The notes under the pieces were generated by a model. The model made no database searches and had not been told where the DNA came from. It saw only the letters and a program-made list of their open reading frames with translations. From Sipunculus nudus (lineage: Eukaryota > Annelida > Sipuncula > Golfingiida > Sipunculidae): a stretch of DNA of 64,000 bases. Of this stretch, positions 11,431 to 23,912 are shown in pieces. The position numbers were made by a program, and so were the translations under genes. The first letter of the stretch is position 1; the number at the start of each line of letters is the position of its first letter. The DNA lies in assembly GCA_026874595.1 (NCBI GenBank), contig CM049320.1:17744988-17808987 (forward strand). The letters are read 5' to 3'.

Positions 11431-13134
11431 AATGAAAGGACTGCATCTATAATATTCTGAAAATTTTGATAAAAAGTCCTATATGTCAGCTTGAAAAAAG
11501 GCATTTTAGCCAAAGTCTTTCAGTATGTGTAAACAGATTTACCAACAGGCCAAAATTGTGTCTGTATCTATAAATAGCTTTGCAGACTGCCAACTGTATC
11601 AGATTAGGCAAGAGGTCAAGAGTGTTCTCAGTGCAGCCAGATATAGGTCAAGAGTTCACTCAGTGTAGCCAGATACCGGTCAGGAGTTCAATGAGTGCAC
11701 ACTGTTTGTCAAGGGTCATAAGGTCAGTTCAGCTGCTTTTTCCTCAGGGCTGCATGTGATCACCTCATGGATGCCATGCCCCTCAAGGCTGCATGTGATA
11801 ACCTGATGGGTTTCATGCCCCTCAAGGCTGCATCTGGACACCTGACAAAAGCCTAAAGCCCTGGAAACTGTCAGGGCTCTGAAGTTCAGTTAAGTTTTAC
11901 CTTGCTGAGCTCAAGGAATTGGTTTGAAATTTGGCATGTTCATCCATCTTGGAAAGTTTTCTCTTAAACCAGACAGGTGGTGCCACATACCTTTCCGTTT
12001 TTGCAGAATAAATTAATGCCCTTTTCTCAAGAGTGATTCGCAGTATTGGCATGAAATTGTGCATATCCATAGATTTTGAACTTCATCTTGTACACAAGAC
12101 TAGAGGCGCCATCTGCGTTTTCCCATGGTGTCAATTTGACACGTTTTTTTGGTGAAAATTGCTCATATCTCTGGGATGGGTTAAGGTATTGGTCTAAAAT
12201 TTGGCATGTCCTTCCAACTTGGAAAGTTTTCACGTAAACCAGACGGGTGGGACCACTTACATTTCCGTTTTTGTTGAAAAATTAATTAATGCCCTTTTTC
12301 AGGAGTGAATTGCAGTATTGGCCTCTGGTAGTGCAACCAACAATCCTGTTAAGGTGGCAGACATCCAATTCATTCTATTTCTCCTTACCACCCAATCCAT
12401 GCCTCACCTCACCTGTACTACTCTGAGTTCAATGGATACACGTAGTTGCTTTCGACTACCTGTATCTAGTTGTTTCATGCATCTGTCCATATAGCCAAAG
12501 AGTGGTTTGAAGCCTAATTTTTTTCTAATTTCGAAACATCTTTTATGGCTTCCTCATAAGTGGTGGTGCCACTAACATTCATTTTTGTGTTCTGTGCACC
12601 TATGCAAGTATTTCAGCAGTGATGTTTGAGTAACTCAGGTTTAAAATGTGCAGTGCTTGCATTGTACATATACATGTCACACATGTACTTGAAAAGTATG
12701 GGTCAAGCATGGAAGCATTATACCTGATGTATATCCCATTGCACAGGTTCGCATTAGGCCTGTAGGACTTGTTATAAATGCAAGGGATGTAACAATATGT
12801 GTTTCACACTTTCTGGAAAAAATTCCCACATGTGACAATTGTAGTATGGTAAGAACATCTTAATTTGATTTGTGATAAATCATGATAAATTGACGTTAAT
12901 GTTATTTGTTATAACTCGGCTTAATTTAAGTATTTCATAGATTAAATAATCAACAGGTTGAGATCTTACAGAGTTCAACATCTTCCCTCTTAAGGAACAC
13001 AATCTTCCTGATGTTCGGAATATATATATTCCGAATCCCCACCGTCAGTGAACCGACTTTTGTGTATACCATTTCCATCTATAAACAATGAACCAGAATG
13101 TCTATTCATACATCTATATATATATATATATAAG
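11431..13134. repeat. Non-coding stretch with local tandem repeats
   Basis: No gene is seen. At 11740-11850 the phrase 'cctcaaggctgcat' recurs three times at about 50-bp steps. At 11912-12050 and 12182-12320 a block of about 140 bp is repeated at a 270-bp distance ('aatttggcatgt', 'ttggaaagtttt', 'aaaccagac', 'ggtg'). The phrase 'cgcattaggcctgtagg' at 12750 also occurs at 6683, so parts of this stretch belong to dispersed repeats. An AT run at about 13112-13133 adjoins the next LTR. Confidence 0.7.
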
Positions 13135-13862
13135 TGTAAAGGGAGCTTGATTTAGATCATAGGCTAACATCATTTCGGTACTTCTCCATCCTTCTGTTTT
13201 AGTTCGTTATTTACTTCCGTTTTCTAGTCAGGCATCGTTGTAACTCTTCATTTAATTGGTACATAATGTCCCGGGGTTTTCTATGAACCGTGATCTCTTG
13301 TTAATGGTTATTTTTCTTTAAGTTGTTACAACGCAACATGTAGTCGAGTATATAAGCCTTCGAATGTCATGTACGCCACTCTGGCATTCGAACTTTGAAG
13401 ACAGCACGTCCTTCAATTGTACTTTTGTAACCTTTTTCAGGTGAGCGAGTTAATTATTCATATTTTGTTCTCCTAGTAAATATTAAATTTCTGTGAATTG
13501 GTTATAAATTCTAGGAAAGTGAGGAAAGTTCTATATGCCCAGTTCGGCCGTGGCGCCACGATTCGTGCCTAGTTAGGCCTTGGGGCCACATTTTTAGTAT
13601 TAATGCCCATTTAGGCCAAGGGGCCATAGTATTAATAAATATACTATTATAAGGTCATACAACTTTTAACCTGTATATTCCTTGCCATTTTGCATGTACC
13701 TAAGTTGTTTTATTGTATTGTATTTGAATGTAGGACACTGACATTCAAACTTTAAGGATAGCACGTTCTTTTGTAACCTTTTTCAGAATGAGGCCATGTC
13801 ACGTTTTGTCCCCGGCTGCTTATTACTCCACGAATAGTGTGTGCCTGTTGAGCTCCGTCACA
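13135..13862 (+). repeat. 5' LTR of the outer Ty3/gypsy element
   Basis: This 728-bp block starts TGTAAAGGGAG and ends CCGTCACA. It is matched in the same orientation by 32360-33005, with clear divergence and length differences. Inside is a short triplicate of a 'cccagttcggccgtggcgcc'-like word at 13535-13630. The distance between the LTRs (about 19 kb) is explained by two later insertions inside the element. No convincing target-site duplication was found because both flanks are simple sequence. Confidence 0.85.
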
Positions 13863-15890
13863 CTTTGAAGCAGAGGGTGGTTGCTTGTACTGACGCAGTA
13901 ACGTTTGTGCCATGTGCTTTTTCTTACCTTGACAACATGCACGTCGTCATGCCCACACAGGAATTGTCCGACGAGCTGCCCACTTAATAGGCCCTATGAT
14001 ATCCTTTGCTTTGCATGCTGCTTGCCCCTTGCTGTCTTCGCTTTGCGACTACGCTTATGCTTTTCCTTCTTTCGCCATAAGGAATATAGCTGTCTAAATG
14101 TTGGGGTGCACACCACCAGAACGCAATCCTTCCGGACTATCTGTGAACTCACGCGAGTGACATTTTGCGTTTTTAAGGCGCCATTTATAAACCTCGCATT
14201 ATCGTCGCTCCTCGCCAGGACCAAGAGTCCCATGGACATAAAAAGTAAACAGTGTTAACTCCATTTAAGGGTGTTTTAGGCCTATGCGCATGCATTGCAT
14301 ATTTTTTGCTTATGAATGTTGCATATTTACTAAATGTTTGGATATTTAAATTTAATGGTTGCATATTTCAATGTAAAGATCTTCACACTTGAATGTTAGA
14401 TACACGAGTAAGAGAAGCTTTAATGTTTTGTTTCATGGTTCATTGCGCATGGTCTTTTTAAAAGGGTACTAGGATTTAAATTCAAGACGCTCGCTTGCAC
14501 GCTTGCATTTGGGTTAAAAGGTCAAGGTAATTAACTGATTGTACCTGCGCATGTGTATATTGCGGTTTTTGCTTGTGTTGACATTGATTTTTTGCTTACT
14601 GTTTAGTAGGCTTTTCTTTTAACGGTGCATGCTCATCATAGTAATGTCAAACCGAACATTTACGTAGGTCTTTAATCAAGCAATTTGCCATTTTCGTCAG
14701 GTCAGTTCTCATTTAATTGACTTGATCAAATTAGATTGATAAATCTTGGCAGTATACTTGATACTTGATGTAATGTTTACAGTTGGCCAGTTGCTAGATG
14801 ATAGGTGTAATAGATGATATTTTTAGTAACCAATTGTCATCAATTGTTGATAAGTATCATCGAATGTTGAATAGATGTTAGTTGCTGACAGCCTTGTTAG
14901 GTCTTGCTGACATTTCGGCATGCGTTGTTGTACAATTCATGAACGCGGGTTACTGAATGATCCTTTCAGTAATAATATCAGTCCTGAGTTTTCGTAATTG
15001 GTATTTTTTATTGTCGAGTTGTCAATCAGGATGTTGCATGTAGGTTTTGTTGTAAGGCCATATCTGGTATTGAGCCCGACGCTACATATGAGGCACTACT
15101 TCTCACAACGGCAAGGTTAACCACCATTTGTTGGTTCAAGAGGCCCATTTAGGTCTCAATACATGTTGAGGTTATGTAGTTTTTGATGACAGAATATCAG
15201 CCTCGCAGGCTGTAAATAGGCTTACGAGGGTCTTACGAACCTGCTTGTGAGGGTCATCGTGCAGAGATCGTCTCTCTAATAGCACGGAAGCATGTATAGT
15301 TGATTTGTCTTCCTTAACTCAAAGGGGGTTGGATTTGTTCATCAGTTAGCCAATAAACTCAATTACCTAACAGACGATGAAGTTAATGCATTAACATCAG
15401 AGCCCAGAACTCGACGTGGTCACACTTTTCCTACATGTAACGATAAAGCTAACTATTCTTTAATTACTCCTAGACTTCCTGTATTAACATGATGATAAAG
15501 TAAGTAGCTACAATCAGTGGCGATCAAATGTGAAAGCTCTCATAAGTGACGATTTCACTCCTGACTCTCAGGTATTGACTGCGGTACATCAGTAAGTGAA
15601 AGGCACGGCAGGAAGAGTTTTGCTCTCTCTGCCAGATAACTTCACCAACTGATATACTTGATAAATTTGATAAATACTTTGTTAATGTACTGCCCCTAAT
15701 TTTGTTAAAAAAAAGTTCCATTCTAGGAGGCAGGACCCAAAAGAGGACATTGTTTCTAGGGGCTGTCGCCTACACAGTATGCTTGATTCAATTAATGCCA
15801 AACAACCCATGTCCCGTCATGAGTATGAACAATTAATTTTGGAATGGATTGTAATCTAAACATACCCTAGAAGCCACTCGTCATAAATAC
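13863..15890 (+). other. Leader region of the outer element, no clear ORF
   Basis: About 2 kb between the 5' LTR and the first recognisable pol-related sequence. A 117-residue frame at 13905-14258 has no recognisable domain and a cysteine-rich composition, so I do not call it. The gag gene would be expected in or after this region, but it is too decayed to identify here. Confidence 0.5.
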
Positions 15891-15894
15891 GATT

Positions 15895-16098
15895 GTGACG
15901 AGGATTTTGATGAGTTATTCACGACATGTCGGACTTTGGAATCACAACAACCCCAACACAAGTCTGCAACCTTCCTTTCAGTTCTGTTCTCAAGAGCCTT
16001 TGGAGTCATCTCTGGATAAAATCTTTCAAAGATTAGATGCCATGGATAATAGATTGTCTAAGATTGAGAAATCTAAGAATGTATCCTCTCAGAGTTAA
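15895..16098 (+). pseudogene. Possible gag remnant of the outer element
   Basis: A short frame ends in a heptad-like helical stretch (LDKIFQRLDAMDNRLSKIEK). It sits where gag is expected, upstream of protease and RT. No zinc knuckle is visible, so the assignment rests on position only. Confidence 0.35.
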
Positions 16099-16488
16099 AT
16101 CCCTTACTAGACAGAAAGATCAGTCCAGATCAGTGTCTAAGGACACTCAGTGACCTTTCTGTACACGTTGAAATCGTAAGACTCCTAAGGCTGGTATGTG
16201 TCATGCCAAAAGGGATCTCAGATCAATGATTTTGTAAACGGTTTCTAGATCAGAGCAGTTGTGTGAAAAAATTTTCAGAAACAGGACATACCTGCGAACC
16301 TGTATCTAGCAAACAAGTACTTTATACGTCATAGGCGAATACATCATCAAGTTGTGTATTACCTACAAGAGGTACTGTAATCGATGGTTTTTGGTTAGTA
16401 GGAGTATTATGTTTACCCGTACCTGTTCTGTCCCACTTCTCAGAATAGGTCGTGTCTAGTTTTTTAGTAATTTACCACTTTTGATTAC

Positions 16489-17509
16489 TTGGAAATTGTG
16501 CCCGTTGATATAAACTCTCAAGAGTTGCATTCCTTTCAGGTATTCTCTGTTCCGGTTTTGGTCATGAAAGACACTAAATTTAACTGTGATGTCCCCTTTA
16601 TTATCGGAACTAGGGTTTTATATTCTTCCATAACTTTCCTAAAGCAAGGAAGTGGGGATAATTTTGTTCAGAAGTTAAATGTGCCCTCACTTTGGCGAAA
16701 TGCCTTTAAATGTTTACAAATTCGGAATAAGAGATCTTTAAATTATCTCAAGACAAGCCTTTTCTACAAGGCCCGTAGAAGTTCCCCCATTCAGTACGGT
16801 CACTGTTAATTATTTATCTAGAGTCTAAAATCCAGGCAAAATTCTTATTTTGACGGAGACCACTGTTTTTCAAGGCCTACCTGCGGGACTTGTGTTAATC
16901 CCTCTATTGAATGAAGTTGGTTTTTCTACTGGTTCAACTGATCGTGTCCTTGTACAGGTTCAGAACTTAAAAGGCCATACTATAACAATTCCAAATAAAG
17001 CTGTCCTTTGTAACTGCAACAGGCTAAATTAGCAGAACCAAAAATCTTAGTGCTAGTTGAGGGCCAGTCTCTTTTCAACTCTTTAAATATGGGCAGTAAT
17101 CTTTCACCTGCTGAGTCTAAACGATTGCAACAGCTTTTAATTAAATTGAAACGTATATTTTCATCTAATGACACGTATAGGTCGCACAAATCTTGTCAAA
17201 CATCACATTGTTCTTACCAATCAGGAGCCCTTTCGGGAGAGGTATCGTAGAATACCACCCCAGCTATACCATGAAGTTAAAGAACATCTCGGCGATATGG
17301 TAGAAGCCAAGGTGATCAGAGAAAGTAGATCACCGTTTTCCTCTCCCATTGTATTTATTCGCAAAGGGGATGGATTATTAAGATTTAGTGTAGACTATAG
17401 GACCTTAAATAGGAGAACAGTCAAGGACGCACATGCGCTTCTGCGATTTGATGACACATTAGATTCTTTGATAGGTGCCAGGTACTTTTCTTTGCTTCAC
17501 TTAGTCTAG
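16489..17509 (+). pseudogene. Protease to RT N-terminus of the outer Ty3/gypsy pol
   Basis: Three successive frames (16489-16809, about 16850-17035, 17168-17509) follow one another with stops and shifts. The first carries a PFIIGTRVL stretch that fits the C-terminal part of a retroviral-type aspartic protease. The last gives the RT entry region (VEAKVIRESRSPFSSPIVFI, then KGDGLLRFSVDYRTLN). Ty3/gypsy RT families share these blocks. The frame breaks show that it is inactive. Confidence 0.75.
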
Positions 17510-17990
17510 ATACTGACAGGTTGAGGTCGCCTAAGAGGATAAGGCAAAAACTGCTTTTACTGTCGGTCCTCTAGGTTTTTTATGAGTGGCAAACCATGCC
17601 CTTCGGCTTAGTCTCAGCTCCCGCAACATTCTAGTGCCTTTTGTAAAAGGTTATGGGTGATTTACACCTCAAAGAACGCTTATTACTTGATGACATAATA
17701 GTATTTTCTAAAACCTTGAATGAGCACCTTGAGAGGTTAGAATCTGTATTTAAACGGTTGGTAGAAGCAGGGCTTAAACTATAACCATCTAAGTGTTGCT
17801 TTCTGCGAGAAGAAATTAAATATCTAGGACACATTGTCTCCAAAGGGGGTATCAAAACCGACCCCGGATAGATAGAGGTAGTCAAAAAGTGGCCTAGACC
17901 TACGTCCGTTGCAGGATGTTCGTCGGTTTCTTGGCTTCGCCAGTTTCTACAGGCGATTTGTTCCTAATTTTGCTAAAGTAACCAGGCCAC
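17510..17990 (+). pseudogene. Reverse transcriptase core of the outer element
   Basis: Read in several frames, this segment holds TMPFGLVSAPATF near 17595 and the catalytic block LLDDIIVFSKT near 17680-17715. The usual aromatic residue before the two aspartates is Leu here. A YLGHIVS block follows at about 17820. Stops interrupt the frame. This is the catalytic palm of the decayed polyprotein. Confidence 0.75.
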
Positions 17991-18001
17991 TGCAAAATTA
18001 G

Positions 18002-18480
18002 TTGAGAGGTAGTCCCTCAAAGACCAGAAACTCTAGAAAAAAACAAAATTCTACTAGTGAATCCTTTCACTGGGAAAGTGAGCACAAGATAGCTTTTAAT
18101 AAACTCATCAAGCTTCTTTCCTCCTTCCCAGTATTGGCATTTGCTGATTTCAGCCGCTCTTTCATTCTACGCACGGATGCCAGTTTGACGGCATCTCTGG
18201 TGTTTTATACCAGGAACAGGATGGACAAAAGCGTCCTGTAGCGTATGCTAGCCGTGGCTTGTCACCTTCTGAGTCCAGGTATCGAGCCCATAAATTAGAA
18301 TTTCTTGCCCTTAAATAGTGCATCACCTACAAATTCAAAGAGTATTTATAATGGTCAGAGTTCACGGTCAAAACCGATAACACCAGGCGACGCTGGGTTG
18401 CTGGTGTTGGCCAACTACAATTTTAATATCAAATATAGGGCTGGTGGACATAATATTGATGCCGACGCAAGGTCTAGAAT
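18002..18480 (+). pseudogene. RNase H of the outer element
   Basis: FILRTDAS at about 18165 fits the first catalytic Asp block of Ty3/gypsy RNase H. It is followed after a frame change by AYASRGLSPSES and by the closing block HNIDADARSRIP near 18450. Frameshifts between 18200 and 18400 break it. Confidence 0.75.
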
Positions 18481-18748
18481 TCCTAGAGCGATTAGAGATC
18501 AAGAACAAAATGAACAGAATATTCCTGAGAACGTAGTAAAAGCTATTTGCGAGGCAGATTTAAGATCTCCTGTAGTTTCTGTCAATGCTGTTAACATGTA
18601 CCACTATCATAAGCCAACTTTACTCTGTAACTTGCCACACCTCCGCTTTTGGATGGAGTTCATTATATTTGCTCTAAGCAAGTAAAAGACACGATTTTGA
18701 GACCATTTGTGAACCCTTATTAACAGATATAGCCTGAATGGAGGTCAA

Positions 18749-19564
18749 TTGCGAATGCTTAAAATGTTTATAATGCTTAAATCTGACCCCAATAGTGATA
18801 CTGTGCACCAGCTACTAGTTCCATGTAGTCTCAGGAAAGAGGCATTAAATAGTTTCGATGATAAGGTTGGCCACCTCGGCCGCACTCGTACCATACAATT
18901 AGCACAGGACCGGTTTTACTGGCCTAGTATGACACAAGATGTAGCAGACTATAATAAGAAGTGTCCTTACTGCCTACGCAGAAAAAAATCCTCCTCAAGT
19001 AGCGCCCCTTGTTTTTTTTTATCATCTTCAGGGCCAATGGATTTACTATGTATAGATACCCTAAGTCTTGAACAGTCCAGGGGAGAGGCGTAGAGCACAT
19101 TCTTGTGATGACCGACCACTTTACTAGGTACGCTATGGCAGTCCCCTGCAAAACCACGAAAGCAAAACCCAACGCTAAAGTTCTTTTTGGCATGTTTGTC
19201 AAACATTATGGCTTTCCAACTAGGACTCATAGCGATCAAGTCAGGCAACTTAAGTCGTGCAGGTTGGCCGGCATTAGAAACTCTAGGACCAGCCCATACC
19301 ATCCTCAAGGAAGTCCAGTTTAACCGGACCTTATTAAATATGCAGGGTACTCTTTATAGTGAACAGAAAAATGATTGGCGATCCCAGGTAGGACCTCTCA
19401 CACACGCGTACAACCGTACGAGAAATGAGGCTACTGGGTATGCTTCATTCTTCCTAATGTTCGGTCGCCATCCAAAGCCCCCTGTAGATGTTATTTTAGG
19501 AAGAGAAGACGAGGCTGACCAAAGAGATTATAACGCCTATGTTCCAGAACTAAAAGATCAGTAG
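18749..19564 (+). pseudogene. Integrase of the outer element
   Basis: An HHCC-type start is visible (VGHLGRTRTIQLAQDRFYWP followed by CPYC). The core follows with DLLCIDTLSLE, an MTDHFTRYAMAVPC block and HYGFPTRTHSDQ near 19210. A deletion and shift follow before SRTSPYHPQGSPV. The Glu block is damaged. The ending (HAYNRTRNEATGYASFFLMF and GRHPKPPVDVILG) is well preserved. Stops at 19093 and elsewhere confirm decay. Confidence 0.85.
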
Positions 19565-20345
19565 TCAGAAGCTTATGATATTGCGCAACGTACATCAGTA
19601 TAATCTAAAACACGCCGTAAGAAGCTTTATGACCGCACTGCGCGTGCGTCCGGTCTTAAGCCAGGCGATCATGTAATAATCCATAAGGCAGGCCTTATCG
19701 GCAAACAGAAACTTGGAAATAAGTGAGGCGATGACGTGTAGGTCATTGACAAACAACCTAAGGGTAACATCCTGTATATGTTGTATCCCCATTAGGGAAA
19801 GATGGTCCGAGCAAAACGCTACATCGAAACATGTTGTTACTTGTCAGTAGTCTTCCTCTTGTAGATAAACCCCCGCAAGTAAAACCCCGTGAATCTTCTT
19901 CTGATGAGTCTGTTTTTACTTCTGATGAGGAAGATAATCTTATCATTACTGTTCATTGCAGAAATATGTCTTACGTAGGTCTTGATAATGTGGGTGCTTC
20001 AGGTGACAATATCTCAATTTCGGATTTTTCCGAGTCCTATTTCTGGTAGGTGATGTCCCTCAGATTGAGATGTCTACTAATACAGTAGCTGAAATTTCAG
20101 ATATCAAAGAACCAGATCTTGAGGAACCAATGTCTGGTTCAAGTATATTGTCCCCTCCTCCTATGATTCCGGTAATCCCACTGGAACCAGTAGACTCTGT
20201 TAATGAAGCACCTGAGCCTACAAATGATAACTCTTCTTTAAATGATAATTTAGCTTATCCAGCTGATATATCTAGTCAAGAATCCCCCGTAAGAACATCT
20301 CATAATGACCAAGATAATTATATATCCCGGAAAGAGGTCAAAGGC
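19565..20345 (+). pseudogene. C-terminal polyprotein tail of the outer element
   Basis: After the integrase the frame continues through a KKLYDRTARA and LKPGDHV block, which fits the basic C-terminal integrase region. It ends in an acidic Ser/Asp-rich tail (RESSSDESVFTSDEEDN at about 19890). The LINE insertion interrupts it near 20345. The outer element resumes at about 32131. Confidence 0.6.
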
Positions 20346-20482
20346 CGTTTGTAGAGGATGGCCAGCCGGCAAGAAGCCTCTTGAAAATATTGAACTGAAA
20401 ACAATGTTAAAAATTTTAAGACTTCTGCTGGTCTTAGAAGTGAATTTACAGACCAGGCTGACAAAATGGTGTCAGCATTTCT

Positions 20483-20743
20483 GTGTGGAGGGCCAGAATT
20501 GGCTGCTATACGCAGCCAAAGATCAAAGAAAAATTCTCTGTACCGGTCATCAAAATGACAGGAGTGGCCTTGACCTTAAGGCTTTCCATCTGCCTGGCCG
20601 TGCTTATACTCCAGGGAGGGGGCGTGGAGTCTAACCCAGGTCCTCCGGGACCGAAAGTAACCAAGAAAAAGCCCGGTGAACGGAGCAGAACACGATCCTC
20701 TCACATGTCAGGTTCACTAGAAGCACCAGCCAGGAGCGGTTAA
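20483..20743 (+). pseudogene. LINE ORF1 N-terminus with 2A-like peptide
   Basis: The frame carries a hydrophobic lead (LSICLAVLILQ) followed by GGGVESNPGP at 20615-20644. The 2A/CHYSEL consensus is D-(V/I)-E-x-N-P-G-P; here the leading Asp is replaced by Gly and the rest is intact. 2A-like sequences are known at the N-termini of APE-type non-LTR retrotransposons in invertebrates, where they may cause ribosome skipping or act as signal sequences. A basic stretch (KVTKKKPGERSRTR) follows. The first Met is uncertain; ATG at 20561 lies in the same frame. Confidence 0.6.
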
Positions 20744-20817
20744 GCAGGGACAAACAAGACGAACACGTCTGTCAACAGGTGAGCAATATTAGGGAACCAA
20801 CCGAGTTAAACCCTGAA

Positions 20818-20822
20818 GCCAG
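20818..20822 (+). repeat. Left target-site duplication GCCAG of the inner element
   Basis: GCCAG directly precedes the left LTR terminus TGTCACACG and is repeated directly after the right terminus TGTGACA. A 5-bp duplication fits Ty3/gypsy integration. Confidence 0.9.
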
Positions 20823-21917
20823 TGTCACACGAAAGGGGTAGTGACAGACCTGTGTTCTTTTAAAGGGATTAATTTGTACTCGTACGGGCGTCAGTGGGTC
20901 GTGCTCTCGACTTGCTTCACTCAAATTCACTCAAATCAGCCTCTCAAAAATCCCATAAACGCAGTGTGAAACATTTAAGACTTTGATTACGAGACATTTA
21001 CAGATAAACAGTTATAACAGATGTGTGAACTCACCTACACTGTTAAGATCTTTAACCTGCATTTAACCCTTTTGCAGTAACAAATTAATGCAAACACATT
21101 CCCGTACACTGGGATTCATTAACAAGTGTAGCACGGTAAAACAATATGGTAAAAGTCCGAAGGTGAATGATTCCCGTAGGTCAGGAATCCAGAAATCCCT
21201 TGATCCGACGTCGCAGGTGCAACGTCTAGAAACCGCCTATGTTCATCTTGGTCACATAACAAAATCACCATACGCCGCATAGCGTACAACCACAAGTAGC
21301 AGTCCCCGGTAAAGAAATAAAACAAGTTCACATCACACAGGTTACTTTCTGTAAGCGCTCACAACACCGAGCTGTTTTAGGAGTTTGTCGAGTACAGCTC
21401 AAACAAAGTCTTTATCATCGATTTGTGACGACCATAACATTTCATGGGAACACAGTAGACACGTCTTTAGATACTCACGTCGGTCTGTTCGTTCACAGCC
21501 GAACTTGGACATACGTTGCCAGCTTCCCAACAAACAGGCTTTTAGCTGGACCTAGACGAACCGACGTACGGGGTACACATCTCAACCATCCGACGGTGTG
21601 CGACACATGAGATGGCCTAAGGAACCTTTCTCGAACGACTCTCCTCGGCCGCAATCTCGACTCTGCCCCACTCAGCAGAAAAAAAACCTTACTTCCTGGG
21701 TTACCTAATTAATTCATGCAACTCATGAATATAAATTAACTTTCACAGTCATAACCCTCCCTGATTGGTTTAAGGCTACGCTCTCAAAACCAGGTGTCCC
21801 TGTAAAAATAAATCACCTCGACCTTCCTGGCAGAGATATCGTGTACTGAAACTAAATTCCGCTACAAATACTTCAGGCCACCACAGGCCATGAGGCTGTC
21901 ACAGACCTTCTGCGACA
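20823..21917 (-). repeat. Left LTR (3' LTR in coding sense) of the inner element
   Basis: 1095 bp, starting TGTCACACG and ending TGCGACA on the plus strand; the partner LTR ends TGTGACA. Termini are short inverted repeats. The 64-70 residue frames inside are found identically in both LTRs and are not genes. Confidence 0.95.
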
Positions 21918-21920
21918 TAC

Positions 21921-21930
21921 TTCCCCCTTT
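21921..21930 (-). other. Polypurine tract of the inner element
   Basis: On the minus strand AAAGGGGGAA lies four bases before the 3' LTR. This is the expected position for the plus-strand DNA primer. Confidence 0.75.
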
Positions 21931-22011
21931 AAATAAATACCATAATTACACAGTAATTATGTTTTTATCTAATAAGCAACTCAAAGTTGAACTATGGTCT
22001 AAATTCTAGGT

Positions 22012-23151
22012 TTAACTACCAGAAACTCTACTAAAAAAATCGGGACCACAGTTCAGCTGACCTTTGACTGGCTCAATGTCAAACCTGTACTCTTGCAGCA
22101 CAAGAGCCCATCGAAGAACTCTTTTGTTATGACACTTTGAAGTTTCAATACAGCTCAAGGGCTTATGGTCGGTCTGGACAGTAAATTTTCTGCCCGCTAG
22201 GTACACATCAAACTTTTGAACTGAGTACACTATTGCTAAGCATTCTCGTTCGATTGTCGAATAATTTTGTTCTCTGGGTAACAACTTCCGGCTAGCATAT
22301 GCGACCGGATGTAAGAGTCCCTGATGCTCCTGAAGTAACATGCTGCCTAGTCCTACATCTGACGCATCGCATCGCACTATGAAGGGTTTATCAAAATCTG
22401 GCAGCATCAATATTGGGGGATTAGCCAGGCTGCGTTTTAACGCCCTATATGCGTTTTCCTGTGGGTCTCCCCAGACCAGTCTGTTGGGCTGCCCTTTACG
22501 CGTTAGGTCAGTTAGCGGTGCGGCTACTTCCGCATAGTTTGGGACAAATCGCCTATAGTAGCCCATCAGACCCAGAAATGCTCTTAATGCCTTCTTGGTA
22601 CCTAGTCTTTCTGTTCCCTGGATCTTTTTTAGAAGCTCTGGATTGGTGGCTAAGCGTCCTGCTCCTACCTGATGTCCTAGAAATTTTAGGTTCGAATAAC
22701 CTACGAAGGTTTTGCTAGGTTTCACCGCGAGTTTGGCTTCCATTAACCGAGCTAAAACGGTCTGTAACGCGTGTCGGTGTTCCTCCCACGTTTTGGTATG
22801 AACCAAGATGTCATCAATGTAGGACACCACATTTGGGACCCCTGCCAAGACCTTCCGCATCATTCTTGTAAATACGGCCCCAGCTGTCACTAACCCAAAC
22901 GGAAGGACACGGAACTGATAATGACCGTCCGGTGTTACGAATGCCGTCTTATCGCATGAACCTGGGGATATCGGGATTTGCCAATACCCCTTTGTCAAGT
23001 CAATTTTCGTGAAATACTTGCTACCGGCCAAATCTGAGAATAGCGTCTCGGGGTTTGGCATGGGTTCTGGGTCAAATATGACACATTTATTCATCTTGCG
23101 GAAGTCAATGACAAACCGGATTTCCCATCTGGCTTTGTTAACATGATACAT
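22012..23151 (-). pseudogene. RT and RNase H of the inner Ty3/gypsy element
   Basis: 379 residues. RT blocks in order: IDFRKMN (about 15-21), KIDLTKGYWQIP (49-60), LPFGLVTAGAVF (83-94), YIDDILVHTKT (111-121, catalytic YxDD intact), FLGHQVG. RNase H follows with VRCDASDVGLG (first Asp), ERECLAIVYSVQKF (Glu), TDHKPLS (second Asp) and the closing GPDFFSRV. These domains copy element RNA into DNA and remove the RNA. The frame begins after a one-base change near 23127 that separates it from the RT N-terminus encoded upstream (23912-23091), so it is one domain cut in two. It ends with a stop 94 bp before the LTR, so RNase H is the last pol domain. Confidence 0.92.
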
Positions 23152-23912
23152 GGAGCTGCATGTTTCGAATTCGACCTTTCAATGATGCCGAGTTCCAACA
23201 TGTCACTAATTTCGCGGCGCATCGTCTCTCGTGCGGCTTGCGGAATCGGGTACGGTTTCGTCCGAACAGGCGCTTCAGACGTCAGGTGAATTTCACACTG
23301 CGCCATGTCAGTGCATTTCGGCACGTCCGTGAAAACAGTGTGATACTGATCTAAGATCTCACGCACTTCCAAGGACTGTTTGTCAGTGAGCCTATCACTG
23401 ACGTGTACATCACTTACCGTCTGAGTTTGTTTGGACCAGGGCATTGTTTCGACGCATTCGGTGGCAACTGCCTCTACCAATTCGCGTTTCGGATTCTCAG
23501 ACTCCGTCATTGGGGATCCCTCCTCGATGAGGGGTTCGGCGCACACAGAGGCTAACAGGTGCTGGGTATCCGGCTTCGCGTGATACTGTTTGAGGAGATT
23601 TACGTGGTACGTCTTAGTTTTGCCTCGCACTTTAACCCTATAGTCTACGTCACCGACCTTTCCTACCACGGGGTATGGGCCTCTCCATTGGACCATTAGC
23701 TTATTATGGTCTGTAGGTAACAGAACCAGGACCTGGTCACCAATTTCCAGAGTCCTAACTCGCTTGCCTCTGTCGTACAGACGTTTATTCCGACCCGCCG
23801 ATTTCTCTAACGCATCACGTGCGATCGCACAAGTATCGGAGAGCCTGTCTTTTAAATCAAGCACGTACTGATACGTCGTCTTAACTTCTGGTTTGTTCCT
23901 TCTTTGGTCCAC
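23091..23912 (-). pseudogene. Integrase C-terminus with GPY/F module and RT N-terminus
   Basis: 273 residues. The first part continues the integrase: a basic helix (KRLYDRGKRVRTLEIGDQVL), then VQWRGPYPVVGKVG, the GPY/F module known from Ty3/gypsy and gammaretroviral integrases. A linker rich in Glu/Ser follows. After it comes the entry to RT (KPYPIPQAARE, EISDMLELGIIERSNSKHA, MLTKPDGK). Integrase and RT are therefore joined directly, integrase first. Frame changes near 23900 and near 23127 separate this piece from its two neighbours. Confidence 0.9.

Noticed and set aside
13905-14258. 117-residue ORF after the outer 5' LTR
   Set aside because: No recognisable domain; composition and position fit decayed element leader sequence.
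21088-21610. Short ORFs inside the inner LTR
   Set aside because: They recur in both LTRs with frame differences and are part of the LTR.
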